Assembly (NCBI RefSeq): GCF_963678635.1
Contig: NC_087064.1
Span: forward strand, 61,869,548-61,933,547
Length of the DNA stretch: 64,000 bases
Source: Symsagittifera roscoffensis
Lineage: Eukaryota > Xenacoelomorpha > Acoela > Convolutidae
Direction of reading: 5' to 3'
In this document: in pieces, positions 10,384 to 19,520 of the stretch
Layout of the letters: every line of letters begins with the position of its first letter
How positions within the stretch are numbered: position 1 is the first letter of the stretch
Translations under genes and position numbers: made by a program
Notes under the pieces: generated by a model
The model's input: the letters and a program-made list of their open reading frames with translations, nothing else
The model's database searches: none
What the model was told of the DNA's origin: nothing

Positions 10384-13300
10384 TCAAGTCCCCACGAAAG
10401 CTTTGCCGTTGTCCGACTGGAAAGTCATTGGACAACCATACCGCGATATCCAATGCGTTATCAGATGATCACATGTCTCTTCGGCCGAGGCTGTCTGGCA
10501 CGGAACCGCTTCCGCCAACTTTGTGAAGTGATCTATTATAACCAGTATCTGATTATATCCCGACTCTGTCATGCAAATCTTTTGATGGTCTATCTGCACC
10601 ACTTCATTGAACTCTGAGCTCTCAACCGACTTGAGTGGGAACTTCATCTTCCTTGGGTCTTTTACCTGGAGACATGCCAGGCAGGCATTCACCCATCTCT
10701 CGCAAGCTTTTCTCACTCCTGGCCAATCAAACCTGTCAAGTATCCTTTGTTGTACTTTGTCTATGCCCTGGTGGCCCATCTGGTCGTGTGATCTGAAAAG
10801 CACCTCCGTCTGGTACAATTGTGGTAGTATGATGAGGTTGTGTTTGTGTAATATCTTTTCCTCATCTCTCCTCTTGCACGCTACCACCCCATCAGCTGTG
10901 TGATACAGTAAGTCTTTCTTTTCTTTGTAGAACTGGCTCAAGATCTTGTAGCTGTCTTCCTCAAGTTCCCCCTTCTCCTTGACCCCCGACTGGATCCATT
11001 TGGAGAGGTTACTTGTCATTTTGTCATTCTTCTGGGCTCTTATTAGGTCTGACAGCCTATATCTCGCCTTGACATGCTCCTTTAGCGCCATGATTTTTCC
11101 ATTCATCTCACCAGGGTTGTGGATGTCATCACTCAGTTTCACGCATATCATCCTTTTTACGATTTTCATATCATCTTCTGGCACCAGATTCGTTCTGATG
11201 TTTGAGTTGCATGATAGTTCCCTGAATGGTTTCCTTGCAACCGCAATTTTCTCAAGTTCCTCACCACCTCGCATCTCCTGTATGTCCATATTGTATGTTC
11301 CTGAAGATGGATCCGTCTGTAACTCCCTGTCGTGGTGCCTTGTCTTCTCTTCCGCCAATATCATGCACAGACTGTCTTGGTTTTCGCTGCTCTCATCCGA
11401 GTCTTCATCCCATCCTTCACGCTCCCCGGACAATTTTCCTTCTCCGGTTCCTTCTTCCGTGAACCTGGAACACTCCCCGGACTCTTGACCTAGTCCCAGG
11501 TGTTCAGTATCTTCTTTGAACGTCACTTTCTTTTTCCTAACCTTGGTCTGCTCCAGAATGTCTTCGGGGATTTTGTCAACTAGTGAGCGCACGACGTCTT
11601 TGCTGTCAGTGACGCTTCCTCTTGATGAGTCAGTATCGTTCACTGTCTCTTTTCTCCGAAGTATAGTGAATTCCGGTTTCTCTTGACCCTTCTCTTGGAT
11701 CACGGGCTTATCATCTGATAGTTTCTCGAGCAGCCTCATTAAGTCATCATCTATCTGTGCAGTTCCTGCTTCCACCTGGTTAATATCATAGCCTTTTGCC
11801 TTGAGCGTCTCCTTCACGATCTTCGACTTGAGTATAATCTCAATCGGAATCCCCTTGCTCTTCTTCAAGATGGTCTTCTCTGGAGGCTCTTTAGGCAATT
11901 CAGGATGATCTTCTATCGGTTTGCCTGACTTGTCCAGCCATCTCGTGAGTGGAAGGCTGTCGTACGTTTCCTTGTCCATGAATGAGAAGCCATCTTTGAT
12001 TTCAGGTCTGTCTGCTTCTCTTTGCTCTTGTCTCTCATAGAACTCCGTCTTCTTACTCAAGCTGTCGGCATTCTGATGTTTATCTCGCGTTCTGTGCTCA
12101 ATTATCATGTTGTATCCGTCTAGGCGAACTATCCACCTCCCAATGTAACTTTGGTCCATTGAGTACGTTTTCAGCCAGCTCAGTGCTCTGTTGTCGACTC
12201 GCAACTTGAATGGCTCACTGCCCAGGTATGCCCTGTATTTCTCGACAAAGGTAACCACCGCGAACATCTCTGCTTTCGGTGCTCCGTACTTCATTTCCGT
12301 GTCACTCAGGACTTTGCTCCCGTACGCTATTGGTCTCAAGACTGTTTTCCCATTCCATTCTTGTTCTTGGTGGAGAATCCCAGAAATCGCGACTACCGAC
12401 GCATCCGTGTCCAGCACGTACATCCCTTTCTCAGTCGGCATACCCAGTACTGGTGCCTCACATAGCTCTTTCTTTATTCTCTGGAATGACTCTTCTGCTG
12501 CGTTGTTCCATGTGAACTTCTTGCCCTTGTGCCTCATCAATTGTTGCATCGGGTACACCTTGTCCGCATAGCCTTTGATGAACTCTCTGTAGTAGTTAGC
12601 GAAGCCCAGGAAGCTCATCAACTGGTGTTCAGTCTTCGGTGACTTCCAGGTTAGGACTGCTTCCACGGCGTCTGGATCAGGTCTGATGCCGTGCTTGTCT
12701 ACCATCCTGCCCAAGTATTTTATTGAGTCCTTGAGTATCTCGCACTTTGATGGTTTACACTTTAGCCCCGATCTTTTCATGCACGCGAACACCTCGTCCA
12801 GTCTCTCAATGTGGTTTTCTAGTGTTGGCGTTGCTATTACCACGTCATCCACGTAGCACATTACCAGATTGCCATATTTCTTTGTCACGCCTATCAGCGC
12901 GTGTGCCATCAATCGCTGAAACGTGGCTGTGACATTGCAAAGTCCAAACGGCATCCGTGTCCACTGAAACAGACCCAACTCGCAGGCAAACCCTGTCTTG
13001 TCCCTGTCCTGCTTCCGTAGTGGTACCTGCCAAAAGGCCGAGCCTAAATCAAGAGTCGTAAAAAATTTTGCATCGCCTAACTTCGAGAGGCTCTCATCAA
13101 TCCTAGGTATGGGATAGGCATCCTTCACCGTGACGGAGTTCAGGTATCGAAAGTCATAACAAAACCTCAACTGGTCGCCTTTCTTTTTGGCCATCACTAC
13201 TCCACACGCCCACGGTGACTTGGATGGTTCTATCATGTCATACTCTAGTAACGTCTCGATTTCTTTTCTACACGCGTCCGATTTGTGTGGGGTCATTCGC

Positions 13301-13806
13301 CTCGCCCCCTCCCTGTGTGGTACCGCGTTTTCCTCAAGTTCTATCTCATGCTCAACGAAATTACAACACCCGATATCCGCCTTATGCCTCGAAAAAACTT
13401 CCTCGTTCCGCTCTAGTACGTCCTTGATGGCTTCGAGCTGTTCATCTTTCAGTTTGCCCCTCAAATGTTCAATCTTCGGCAGAACCGGTTTATCAGTTTG
13501 CATTTCATTCAGTGTGGGTCGCTCTGGAAAGTTCGAACAGCTCGACAGCCCATCATCCGTTTCTGACTTAAGTGATTTAATAAGACCTGAAGAATCTTTT
13601 ATTTTCTGCAATCGTCTCAAGAGACAAATTTTGTCCCTGTGATTGGGACAATCAACAACTTCATTTTGTTTTGAGCTCTCAATTGTTTCATATCGAGTTT
13701 TAACCGGTAAAGCATATCCCAGTTTCCTCCCTCTCTGTATCGTGATCGGTATATCAAGGGTATTCAACAAGACACTGACGCAGAGGCCGCTCTTCGTTAT
13801 CGAAAA
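10384..13806 (-). CDS. Element 1 pol: reverse transcriptase, RNase H, integrase N-terminal half
   Basis: It continues in the same frame as gag-protease after a single TAA (13,809-13,807); the text on both sides is the usual protease-to-RT linker. Numbered from the TTG at 13,770: RT about 170-350 with MCYVDDVV (306-309), RNase H about 450-575 (LDTDAS, RVDNRALSWL), a long charged linker about 577-930, integrase zinc-binding HHCC (HDQMGHQG ... CLAC), then the first two acidic residues (VVQIDHQK; FQSDNGKAFVG). The frame is lost just after the second Asp. The linker of about 350 residues is unusually long and lacks a known domain. Role: reverse transcription and integration. Confidence 0.9.
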   Translation of the reverse strand, partial: FSITKSGLCVSVLLNTLDIPITIQRGRKLGYALPVKTRYETIESSKQNEVVDCPNHRDKICLLRRLQKIKDSSGLIKSLKSETDDGLSSCSNFPERPTLNEMQTDKPVLPKIEHLRGKLKDEQLEAIKDVLERNEEVFSRHKADIGCCNFVEHEIELEENAVPHREGARRMTPHKSDACRKEIETLLEYDMIEPSKSPWACGVVMAKKKGDQLRFCYDFRYLNSVTVKDAYPIPRIDESLSKLGDAKFFTTLDLGSAFWQVPLRKQDRDKTGFACELGLFQWTRMPFGLCNVTATFQRLMAHALIGVTKKYGNLVMCYVDDVVIATPTLENHIERLDEVFACMKRSGLKCKPSKCEILKDSIKYLGRMVDKHGIRPDPDAVEAVLTWKSPKTEHQLMSFLGFANYYREFIKGYADKVYPMQQLMRHKGKKFTWNNAAEESFQRIKKELCEAPVLGMPTEKGMYVLDTDASVVAISGILHQEQEWNGKTVLRPIAYGSKVLSDTEMKYGAPKAEMFAVVTFVEKYRAYLGSEPFKLRVDNRALSWLKTYSMDQSYIGRWIVRLDGYNMIIEHRTRDKHQNADSLSKKTEFYERQEQREADRPEIKDGFSFMDKETYDSLPLTRWLDKSGKPIEDHPELPKEPPEKTILKKSKGIPIEIILKSKIVKETLKAKGYDINQVEAGTAQIDDDLMRLLEKLSDDKPVIQEKGQEKPEFTILRRKETVNDTDSSRGSVTDSKDVVRSLVDKIPEDILEQTKVRKKKVTFKEDTEHLGLGQESGECSRFTEEGTGEGKLSGEREGWDEDSDESSENQDSLCMILAEEKTRHHDRELQTDPSSGTYNMDIQEMRGGEELEKIAVARKPFRELSCNSNIRTNLVPEDDMKIVKRMICVKLSDDIHNPGEMNGKIMALKEHVKARYRLSDLIRAQKNDKMTSNLSKWIQSGVKEKGELEEDSYKILSQFYKEKKDLLYHTADGVVACKRRDEEKILHKHNLIILPQLYQTEVLFRSHDQMGHQGIDKVQQRILDRFDWPGVRKACERWVNACLACLQVKDPRKMKFPLKSVESSEFNEVVQIDHQKICMTESGYNQILVIIDHFTKLAEAVPCQTASAEETCDHLITHWISRYGCPMTFQSDNGKAFVGT

Positions 13807-16800
13807 TTATCTTCCTAAAACAGCAGCACTTTGACTATTAGGATTCGGAACTATGCACACTTGCTTGTTGTCACTTAGTTCATTGTAATTTTTCATCCTC
13901 AAACTTACGATTGCCGCTTCATTAGCTTTTAGCCTCACCCTCCTACTCAAGAATACCGGTGCTTTGTTTTCATTTGCCATTATTAAATTTACCGGTTTGA
14001 TTGCGTACCTCCTATCCGGGTTCCGTATCCTGAACATTGCGTTATTTAGATCAATCGTTACGTCGAAGTTCCTGATGAAGTCTCTGCCCAAAATGAATTG
14101 GTCAGATTCATTTAGGTTTTCTACCACGATAAAGCTCATCCACAGGTTACGTTCCCCCAAATTGAGGGCTATTATCGGCGTCCTGCCCAGCACCCGAAGG
14201 GCCCCTTTGTTTGCAGCCGACAGCCGTATTCTCGAGTCTATCAAGTCACCTTTGTCAAAGCCCATCCTCTCCCAAGTTTCGATTGGTATGACGCTCAAGA
14301 CTGCTCCCGTGTCAAGCAACCCACGCAACTGAGTCTTTTTGCCACTTATATCCAGCACGTGCCCTGTCACATCTGCCTCCGTCCCGATGTGCATTGCATC
14401 TTCTTCAAGCATGGCGCAGTGTCCAATCGATCTCACTTTCAATTCTTCTTTCCCTACGTAGATTTGTCCAATTAGGTCTTCGTCACATGTTATCATCGTC
14501 TTGGTATAGATGTTAATCCCATCTATATTTAGCATCACCTCGTGTGGACCATAAGCTTCAGTATATCTGCTATCAACACGTACCGACTTGCTGCCCCCTC
14601 TCATGAGTAGTGCTCTCAGTGCTCTAGAAGTCGTTTGTGGGCTTATACCACTCAAATAGTCTGCATACACGTCAATGTGCATTATTGTCTGGTCGCTCGG
14701 CTCGCTCAAGTTTCTGGTTACCTCGTGGCCGCCCACTGTGATTATCGACATTATTCTCGCCCCGATTTTCGATATGCCAAAAGGCTTACCTGTCACCATT
14801 TTTACAGTGTTACAATTCCCGGTCTTCGTTGAGCCTGGTACAGCCTCTGGTGTTGGGTTCGATCCGGTTAATGCTTCGTTAAAATTCTGTTTTTCGATCT
14901 CCAGCTTTAGTCGTTGCTCTATTTCTTTCGCAGCCAGATCCTGTTTCACTTTGGCAATTGCTTCCGTCGCCGCTTTCTCATAATTTATCTCTAGAGAATT
15001 CCCTGCCGCGGATTCTATCGCACCATTGACATGTGTTACAGCTTTCACTGTCTTCGTTGGCAATTCAGTGCTTGGTGTTCCTAAGTTCCTCGATTCAAAC
15101 TCGTTTTGCCTGTTCCGCTGATTCTGCACCGCCGCTAATGCCAACTTATGTTTGGGGTGACTCTGGTCCTTGACCGCTTCCCAGAACAAGGGACAATCCA
15201 TTCTGAAGTGCCCCTCCTGGTTACAGAAGAAGCATCTAGCGCCTATCTTGATGATTAAGCCATTATAGTACTCGTGTTCCTCCATCTGGCTCATGTCCTC
15301 CTCATCCGGTGCGTATCCTAGGCTCTTCATGCCTTGTTTGTATGTTGTACAGTCAGCCACGTGGTGGTCCGCTGACCCGCAGTTCGCGCATGATCTGCGT
15401 TTGTCCATATCATCTCTAGGTTTGTACCATGATGACCTCTGGGGTTGGCTTCCCCCCTGTGTGTTCCTGTTTTCCGAATATGAGTATTTCTTGGGCTTCA
15501 TCAGCATGTATTCCCTTGATTTCTGTCTCATTTCTTCTGGGGTTGGTGCGCTGTCTTTCGACAATGTGTAGTATGTAGCTAACATTGTCCTTAAGTCATC
15601 ACTTTTTACCCCATCAATGAACTTCGAGGCAATGCTGAAGTTTCTTCTGTTTGTCGACTCCTCTGGGTCACTCCTTCTTCTCAAGCTCTCGAGATCATCT
15701 AGGAACCGATCTATTGACTCGTCGTCCCTCTGCCTTCTCTTTTCAAATCGCATCATCGCTTGGTGACCCTTCATGCCTGACCCGAATCGATTCAGTAATA
15801 TCTCGAAGATCTTGTCCGCGGTGTCGCGTTCTTCTTCCTTCTTTGCGACCACGCATTTTAATGCCGTGCCTTCTAAGTTGCTGAGTATGGCCGTGCATGC
15901 TTGTCTTTCATCATTTAAGTTATCTTGCTCTAGGTGTAATCTCATCACTTCCACCCAAGTGTCGATGCATCCATCGGAGTCGTCTTTGAATTCCTTTGGC
16001 TTCTTGAAAGTTTTTCTTGATTTTCCGTCCCTCCTATCGCTCGAGTCAGTGTTCCTCGTGGCGAAGGCCTCTAGAGTCCTGTTCATCATCTCCCAAGTGC
16101 TTGCCCATGTCATAGCATCCGGACCTGCGTTGCTGTTAGCTGTTGAGTCCCCCGGGCCAGTCGTTGTACTTGACGTTCCATTCTTCATGATTGTTTTAGC
16201 AGCTGTTGGTGCTATGCTCACCGTGTCCCGGGTTAAGGGCAACGGTGTCGATTGCCGTTTGCCCCTTTGTGGTTCCACAAAGTCAACTCTGGTGCCTTGC
16301 GTGCGATCCGCTGCCGGTCTTTCTTGTGAGGTAGAATTTCTCAAGATTGCATCCAACTTCGCCTGTATTGCACACGAACTTTCGGCTTGATTCCTGTTCA
16401 TTATGTCCATTCTCTTTTCCAGGCTACCTAATTGGCTGTTGACATCATCATATCGGTTTTTCAACTGTTGTATATCTTTTTTGATGTTCTTATCCCGTTC
16501 TTCATTGGTGGCATCTACCTTGTCCGACATCTGCTGGAGTCTCTCGTCTGTCGCCTTAGCCATGTTAAAATAACTATCCAGATACTCGTGTTTGTTGTAT
16601 TTCAACTCTTTCCTTATTAAGTCTCTATCTTCCTCACTGTACTTCAGTCTCTTGTCAATCTGATTTAGTTTTGTCATCAGGTCTCCAAGCTCAAGAGTAG
16701 CTGTTTCATGATCAGCCGTTGTCTTGTTTCCAGCTGTCGCTTCCTTTCTGGCTTGTTCTTCCTTTGGGTCGGCTTCTGTCGCCTTCGTGCTCACTCTCCC

Positions 16801-17280
16801 AAATGTCTGTGCTCTTCCAGTCTGTGATTCCTCGGCCGTGTTGTCTTTCGATTTCATTCCGACCATCATCGCCAACTTTTCTGTAAAAGATGTCTTCTTT
16901 ACTTGAGAGTCATCTTTCACCGTTTCTCGGGTATTGCCTGTTGTTTCTTCCAACGCGTCTATCGGCGAAAACTCCACGGTTTTTGGATTTTGATCTTCCA
17001 TATGGGGCATCGGTGTGGATTCCGTCGTCTTTTTCTCCACTTCATCTACGCTCTGGTCTGGTGTCTCTAGGTCGATTTCGATTGTGGGCTCCACCTGTTT
17101 TTCCCTCGCATCTTCTCGCGTCTTGCTCTCGGCGCCACTCCTCGTGCTGACCATGCTAACTGAAAAGTTATTTTTTGTTTTGCCTGGGCCCCTTGATGTC
17201 GTTCCACGCAGCGACGAGTTATATTTCGTGTTTGATCCACTTGACCTTTTTTCAAGCACCGGTACCCTACTCCGTCTCAT
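13807..17280 (-). CDS. Element 1 gag-protease polyprotein
   Basis: 1,157 codons from the ATG at 17,280; a second Met (MVSTRSG) lies near residue 43. The order is: charged, Ser/Thr-rich N terminus; coiled coil about 210-310; retrotransposon Gag capsid-like region about 420-590 (DTWVEVMRLHLE, then an RFGSG-type block); two CCHC zinc knuckles, CANCGSADHHVADC and CFFCNQEGHFRMDC, both with perfect C-X2-C-X4-H-X4-C spacing; and an aspartic protease with LLDTGAVLSVI near residue 1,015 and ILGRD-type second motif near 1,090. It ends at TAA within the segment that normally links protease and RT. Role: particle assembly, RNA packaging and polyprotein processing. Confidence 0.9.
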   Translation of the reverse strand: MRRSRVPVLEKRSSGSNTKYNSSLRGTTSRGPGKTKNNFSVSMVSTRSGAESKTREDAREKQVEPTIEIDLETPDQSVDEVEKKTTESTPMPHMEDQNPKTVEFSPIDALEETTGNTRETVKDDSQVKKTSFTEKLAMMVGMKSKDNTAEESQTGRAQTFGRVSTKATEADPKEEQARKEATAGNKTTADHETATLELGDLMTKLNQIDKRLKYSEEDRDLIRKELKYNKHEYLDSYFNMAKATDERLQQMSDKVDATNEERDKNIKKDIQQLKNRYDDVNSQLGSLEKRMDIMNRNQAESSCAIQAKLDAILRNSTSQERPAADRTQGTRVDFVEPQRGKRQSTPLPLTRDTVSIAPTAAKTIMKNGTSSTTTGPGDSTANSNAGPDAMTWASTWEMMNRTLEAFATRNTDSSDRRDGKSRKTFKKPKEFKDDSDGCIDTWVEVMRLHLEQDNLNDERQACTAILSNLEGTALKCVVAKKEEERDTADKIFEILLNRFGSGMKGHQAMMRFEKRRQRDDESIDRFLDDLESLRRRSDPEESTNRRNFSIASKFIDGVKSDDLRTMLATYYTLSKDSAPTPEEMRQKSREYMLMKPKKYSYSENRNTQGGSQPQRSSWYKPRDDMDKRRSCANCGSADHHVADCTTYKQGMKSLGYAPDEEDMSQMEEHEYYNGLIIKIGARCFFCNQEGHFRMDCPLFWEAVKDQSHPKHKLALAAVQNQRNRQNEFESRNLGTPSTELPTKTVKAVTHVNGAIESAAGNSLEINYEKAATEAIAKVKQDLAAKEIEQRLKLEIEKQNFNEALTGSNPTPEAVPGSTKTGNCNTVKMVTGKPFGISKIGARIMSIITVGGHEVTRNLSEPSDQTIMHIDVYADYLSGISPQTTSRALRALLMRGGSKSVRVDSRYTEAYGPHEVMLNIDGINIYTKTMITCDEDLIGQIYVGKEELKVRSIGHCAMLEEDAMHIGTEADVTGHVLDISGKKTQLRGLLDTGAVLSVIPIETWERMGFDKGDLIDSRIRLSAANKGALRVLGRTPIIALNLGERNLWMSFIVVENLNESDQFILGRDFIRNFDVTIDLNNAMFRIRNPDRRYAIKPVNLIMANENKAPVFLSRRVRLKANEAAIVSLRMKNYNELSDNKQVCIVPNPNSQSAAVLGR

Positions 17281-17629
17281 TATTTCTATTTACAATTGCT
17301 CTTATTTACAATATTATTTTATACACAATTCTATTCTAAGAATAAAAAATTTTGTGGAAACAAATTCTTAAAAGAAAATATACAACGTGATAAAAACCAT
17401 GTTCCAGTTCTCTAAAATCTCCAAGTAACTTTCTTTATTTGTGGTCCCAACCGTACCGGGTTCCAATTAGTCTTGTTCTGTCTTAATCCTGTCTTAAAAC
17501 AACTTGTTGTAATTTTACTTCAATTTTTATACTGTCCTAAGACTTCCAGTTACCGTCCCTACTCTTCTTTGTACCGTCCCAGGCTTCCTTTTATTGTCCC
17601 AAGACTCTTCGGTAATGTCCCAGTACTCC
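17281..17629. other. Leader of element 1, upstream of gag
   Basis: AT-rich stretch without a gene. It grades into degenerate copies of the GTCCCAAGAC minisatellite from about 17,520. A primer binding site could not be recognised. Confidence 0.4.
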
Positions 17630-18320
17630 GTCAATGTCCCAAGACCCCTGACCTGAGAGTAGTGTCCCAAGGCTAGTGTCCCAAGGCTAGTGTCCCAAGA
17701 CTACTGTCCCAAGACTACTGTCCCAAAGCTAGTGTCCCAAGGCTAGTGTCCCAAGGCTAGTGTCCCAGGACTACTGTCCCAAGACTAATGTCCCAAGGCT
17801 AGTGTCCCAAGGCTAGTGTCCCAAGACTACTGTCCCAAGGCTAGTGTCCCAAGACCACTGTCCCAAGGCTAGTGTCCCAAGACTACTGTCCCAAGGCTAG
17901 TGTCCCAAGACTACTGTCCCAAGGCTAGTGTCCCAAGACTACTGTCCCAAGGCTAGTGTCCCAAGACTACTGTCCCAAGGCTAGTGTCCCAAGACTACTG
18001 TCCCAAGACCACTGTCCCAAGACCCTTGTCCCAAGACCCTGTCCCAAGACCACTGTCCCAAGACCCTGTCCCAAGACCCTTGTCCTAAGACCACTGTCCC
18101 AAGACCACTGTCCCAAGACCCTGTCCCAATACCACTGTCCCAAGACCACTGTCCCAAGACCCTGTCCCAAGACCACTGTCCCAAGACCACTGTCCCAAGA
18201 CCCTGTCCAAGACCACTGTCCCAAGACCACTGTCCCAAGACTACTGTCCCAAGACTGTATCAAGACTGTTCTGGTCCAACACTGTCCCAGGACTTCTTTG
18301 GCACTGTCCCAAGACTGTTG
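17630..18320. repeat. 14-bp minisatellite, about 45 copies
   Basis: Tandem units of TGTCCCAAGACTAC and variants (TGTCCCAAGGCTAG, TGTCCCAAGACCAC; some 13-nt units ending in CCC). Variant types are clustered: GGCTAG and GACTAC forms alternate in the left half, GACCAC and GACCC forms in the right half, as expected from stepwise local duplication. It lies in the untranslated 5' part of element 1. Frames across it encode GLGTVV-type repeats but are by-products of the period. Confidence 0.95.
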
Positions 18321-19190
18321 ACAAGTGTCTGAGCGGTGGGACCTCTCTCTTCTTCGTTATGGGCACTTCTTGATTCACTGTACCTTGTACCACCACTCAA
18401 GCTCTAGTAAAATTTTCCCAAAAACCCTCTCTTAAAAGCCAAATGCTGACCCCCCTTTTTTCTTAATTCTTTTTAGTTACCTCTATTTCAATGTTCCAAG
18501 CAATTTGAGACCAAAACCTGTGCGCAGGTATCTTGTGATCACCTGTTCGTATAAAAACTACACACAAATCCTCCCCAAAATGCAACAGAAAGTCCAAGCC
18601 AGAAAAAGTAATAAAAACAGAAAAATGAGCCCACCTAAAATTCAAAGGTGACCAATGTCTACCTTTCGTCGAAAAAAAATGTCTGGTACCTAATCGCCAC
18701 GCGTTTTCCTCCCCCCACTAGCGATCTTATGTGGTATCACAAAAACTGTCTATGTCCGTTCCCCCCTACCGATCCGACCAGGGTACCTACCTTAACCTAA
18801 TTCCAATTTTAGATATCCGTTTCCTATGACCAACGCGTGTAAATGACTAATGTAACTAAATCAACGATGTCGACCAATTAGTTACTCTGATTTCTCCCCT
18901 TTTTGCAATTTACAACCGCCAACCTCTAACTTAACCAGCCCCCCTTCTAACCTCCCCCCTTTTTAGCCCCCCTTCTTAAGCCTAAAATTACCTTAAGCGC
19001 CGGGTGCTAAACCTCTCAAGAGAAAACCGTAGACCTGTCTCCAGGCCTGCTCAAGTAAAAACGTTCCTCAAAACCGGGGGATATCGCTTATTCAATTTTA
19101 CACTTATTTCCTATAATGTATTACGAATTTTAACGATACCCGTTCTGCCCAACTTGAGAACTCGAGAACTGCCAATTCCTTCTTGAGTAC
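18321..19190. other. Non-coding 5' region of element 1
   Basis: No gene seen. C-rich runs on the plus strand alternate with AT-rich stretches. Probably U5/leader or LTR sequence of element 1; no boundary could be fixed. Confidence 0.35.
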
Positions 19191-19393
19191 TTTCCCACTC
19201 GACTGGTCACCTCTTCCAGTCCAGTCTCCTATTGGTTCAGCTCAAGTGCTCCTGAACCACTTTCCCACTCGACTGGTCACCTCTTCCAGTCCAGTCTCCT
19301 ATTGGTTCAGCTCAAGTGCTCCTGGGCCACTTTCCCACTCGGCTGGTCACCTCTTCCAGTCAAGTCTCCTAGTTGTCCAGCTAAGTCCCAAGC
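19191..19393. repeat. 70-bp direct repeat, nearly three copies
   Basis: Units start with TTTCCCACTCGACTGGTCAC at 19,191, 19,261 and 19,331. The first two are almost identical; the third carries more changes and is truncated at about 19,393. It lies just downstream (minus sense) of the putative LTR transcription start of element 1. Confidence 0.9.
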
Positions 19394-19431
19394 TATCTAA
19401 AAACCCTTGACAACGCCCCACACTCGGGCAC

Positions 19432-19520
19432 TTTATTGAGGTTACTGGATTAAATTACTAGGTTGATCGAAACGATCGAACTTGTAAAACAGTATGGGTA
19501 TACTATTTAATTAATATAAA
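19432..19520 (-). promoter_or_regulatory. Possible LTR core of element 1 (TATA-like box and AATAAA)
   Basis: On the minus strand a TATATTAATT stretch (19,519-19,510) is followed about 75 bases later by AATAAA (19,437-19,432) in a GC-richer context. This spacing suits a U3/R core of a compact LTR. Without the second LTR this is only suggestive. Confidence 0.25.

Noticed and set aside
10384-10395. Programmed frameshift in element 1 pol
   Set aside because: Two further slips follow within 80 bases in the integrase core; a programmed site would be single and usually before pol.
17630-18320. CRISPR-like array
   Set aside because: Units are contiguous 13-14-mers without unique spacers, in an animal retroelement.
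17956-18321. Frames encoding GLGTVVLGQ-type repeats on both strands
   Set aside because: Produced by the 14-bp minisatellite, open in several frames at once.
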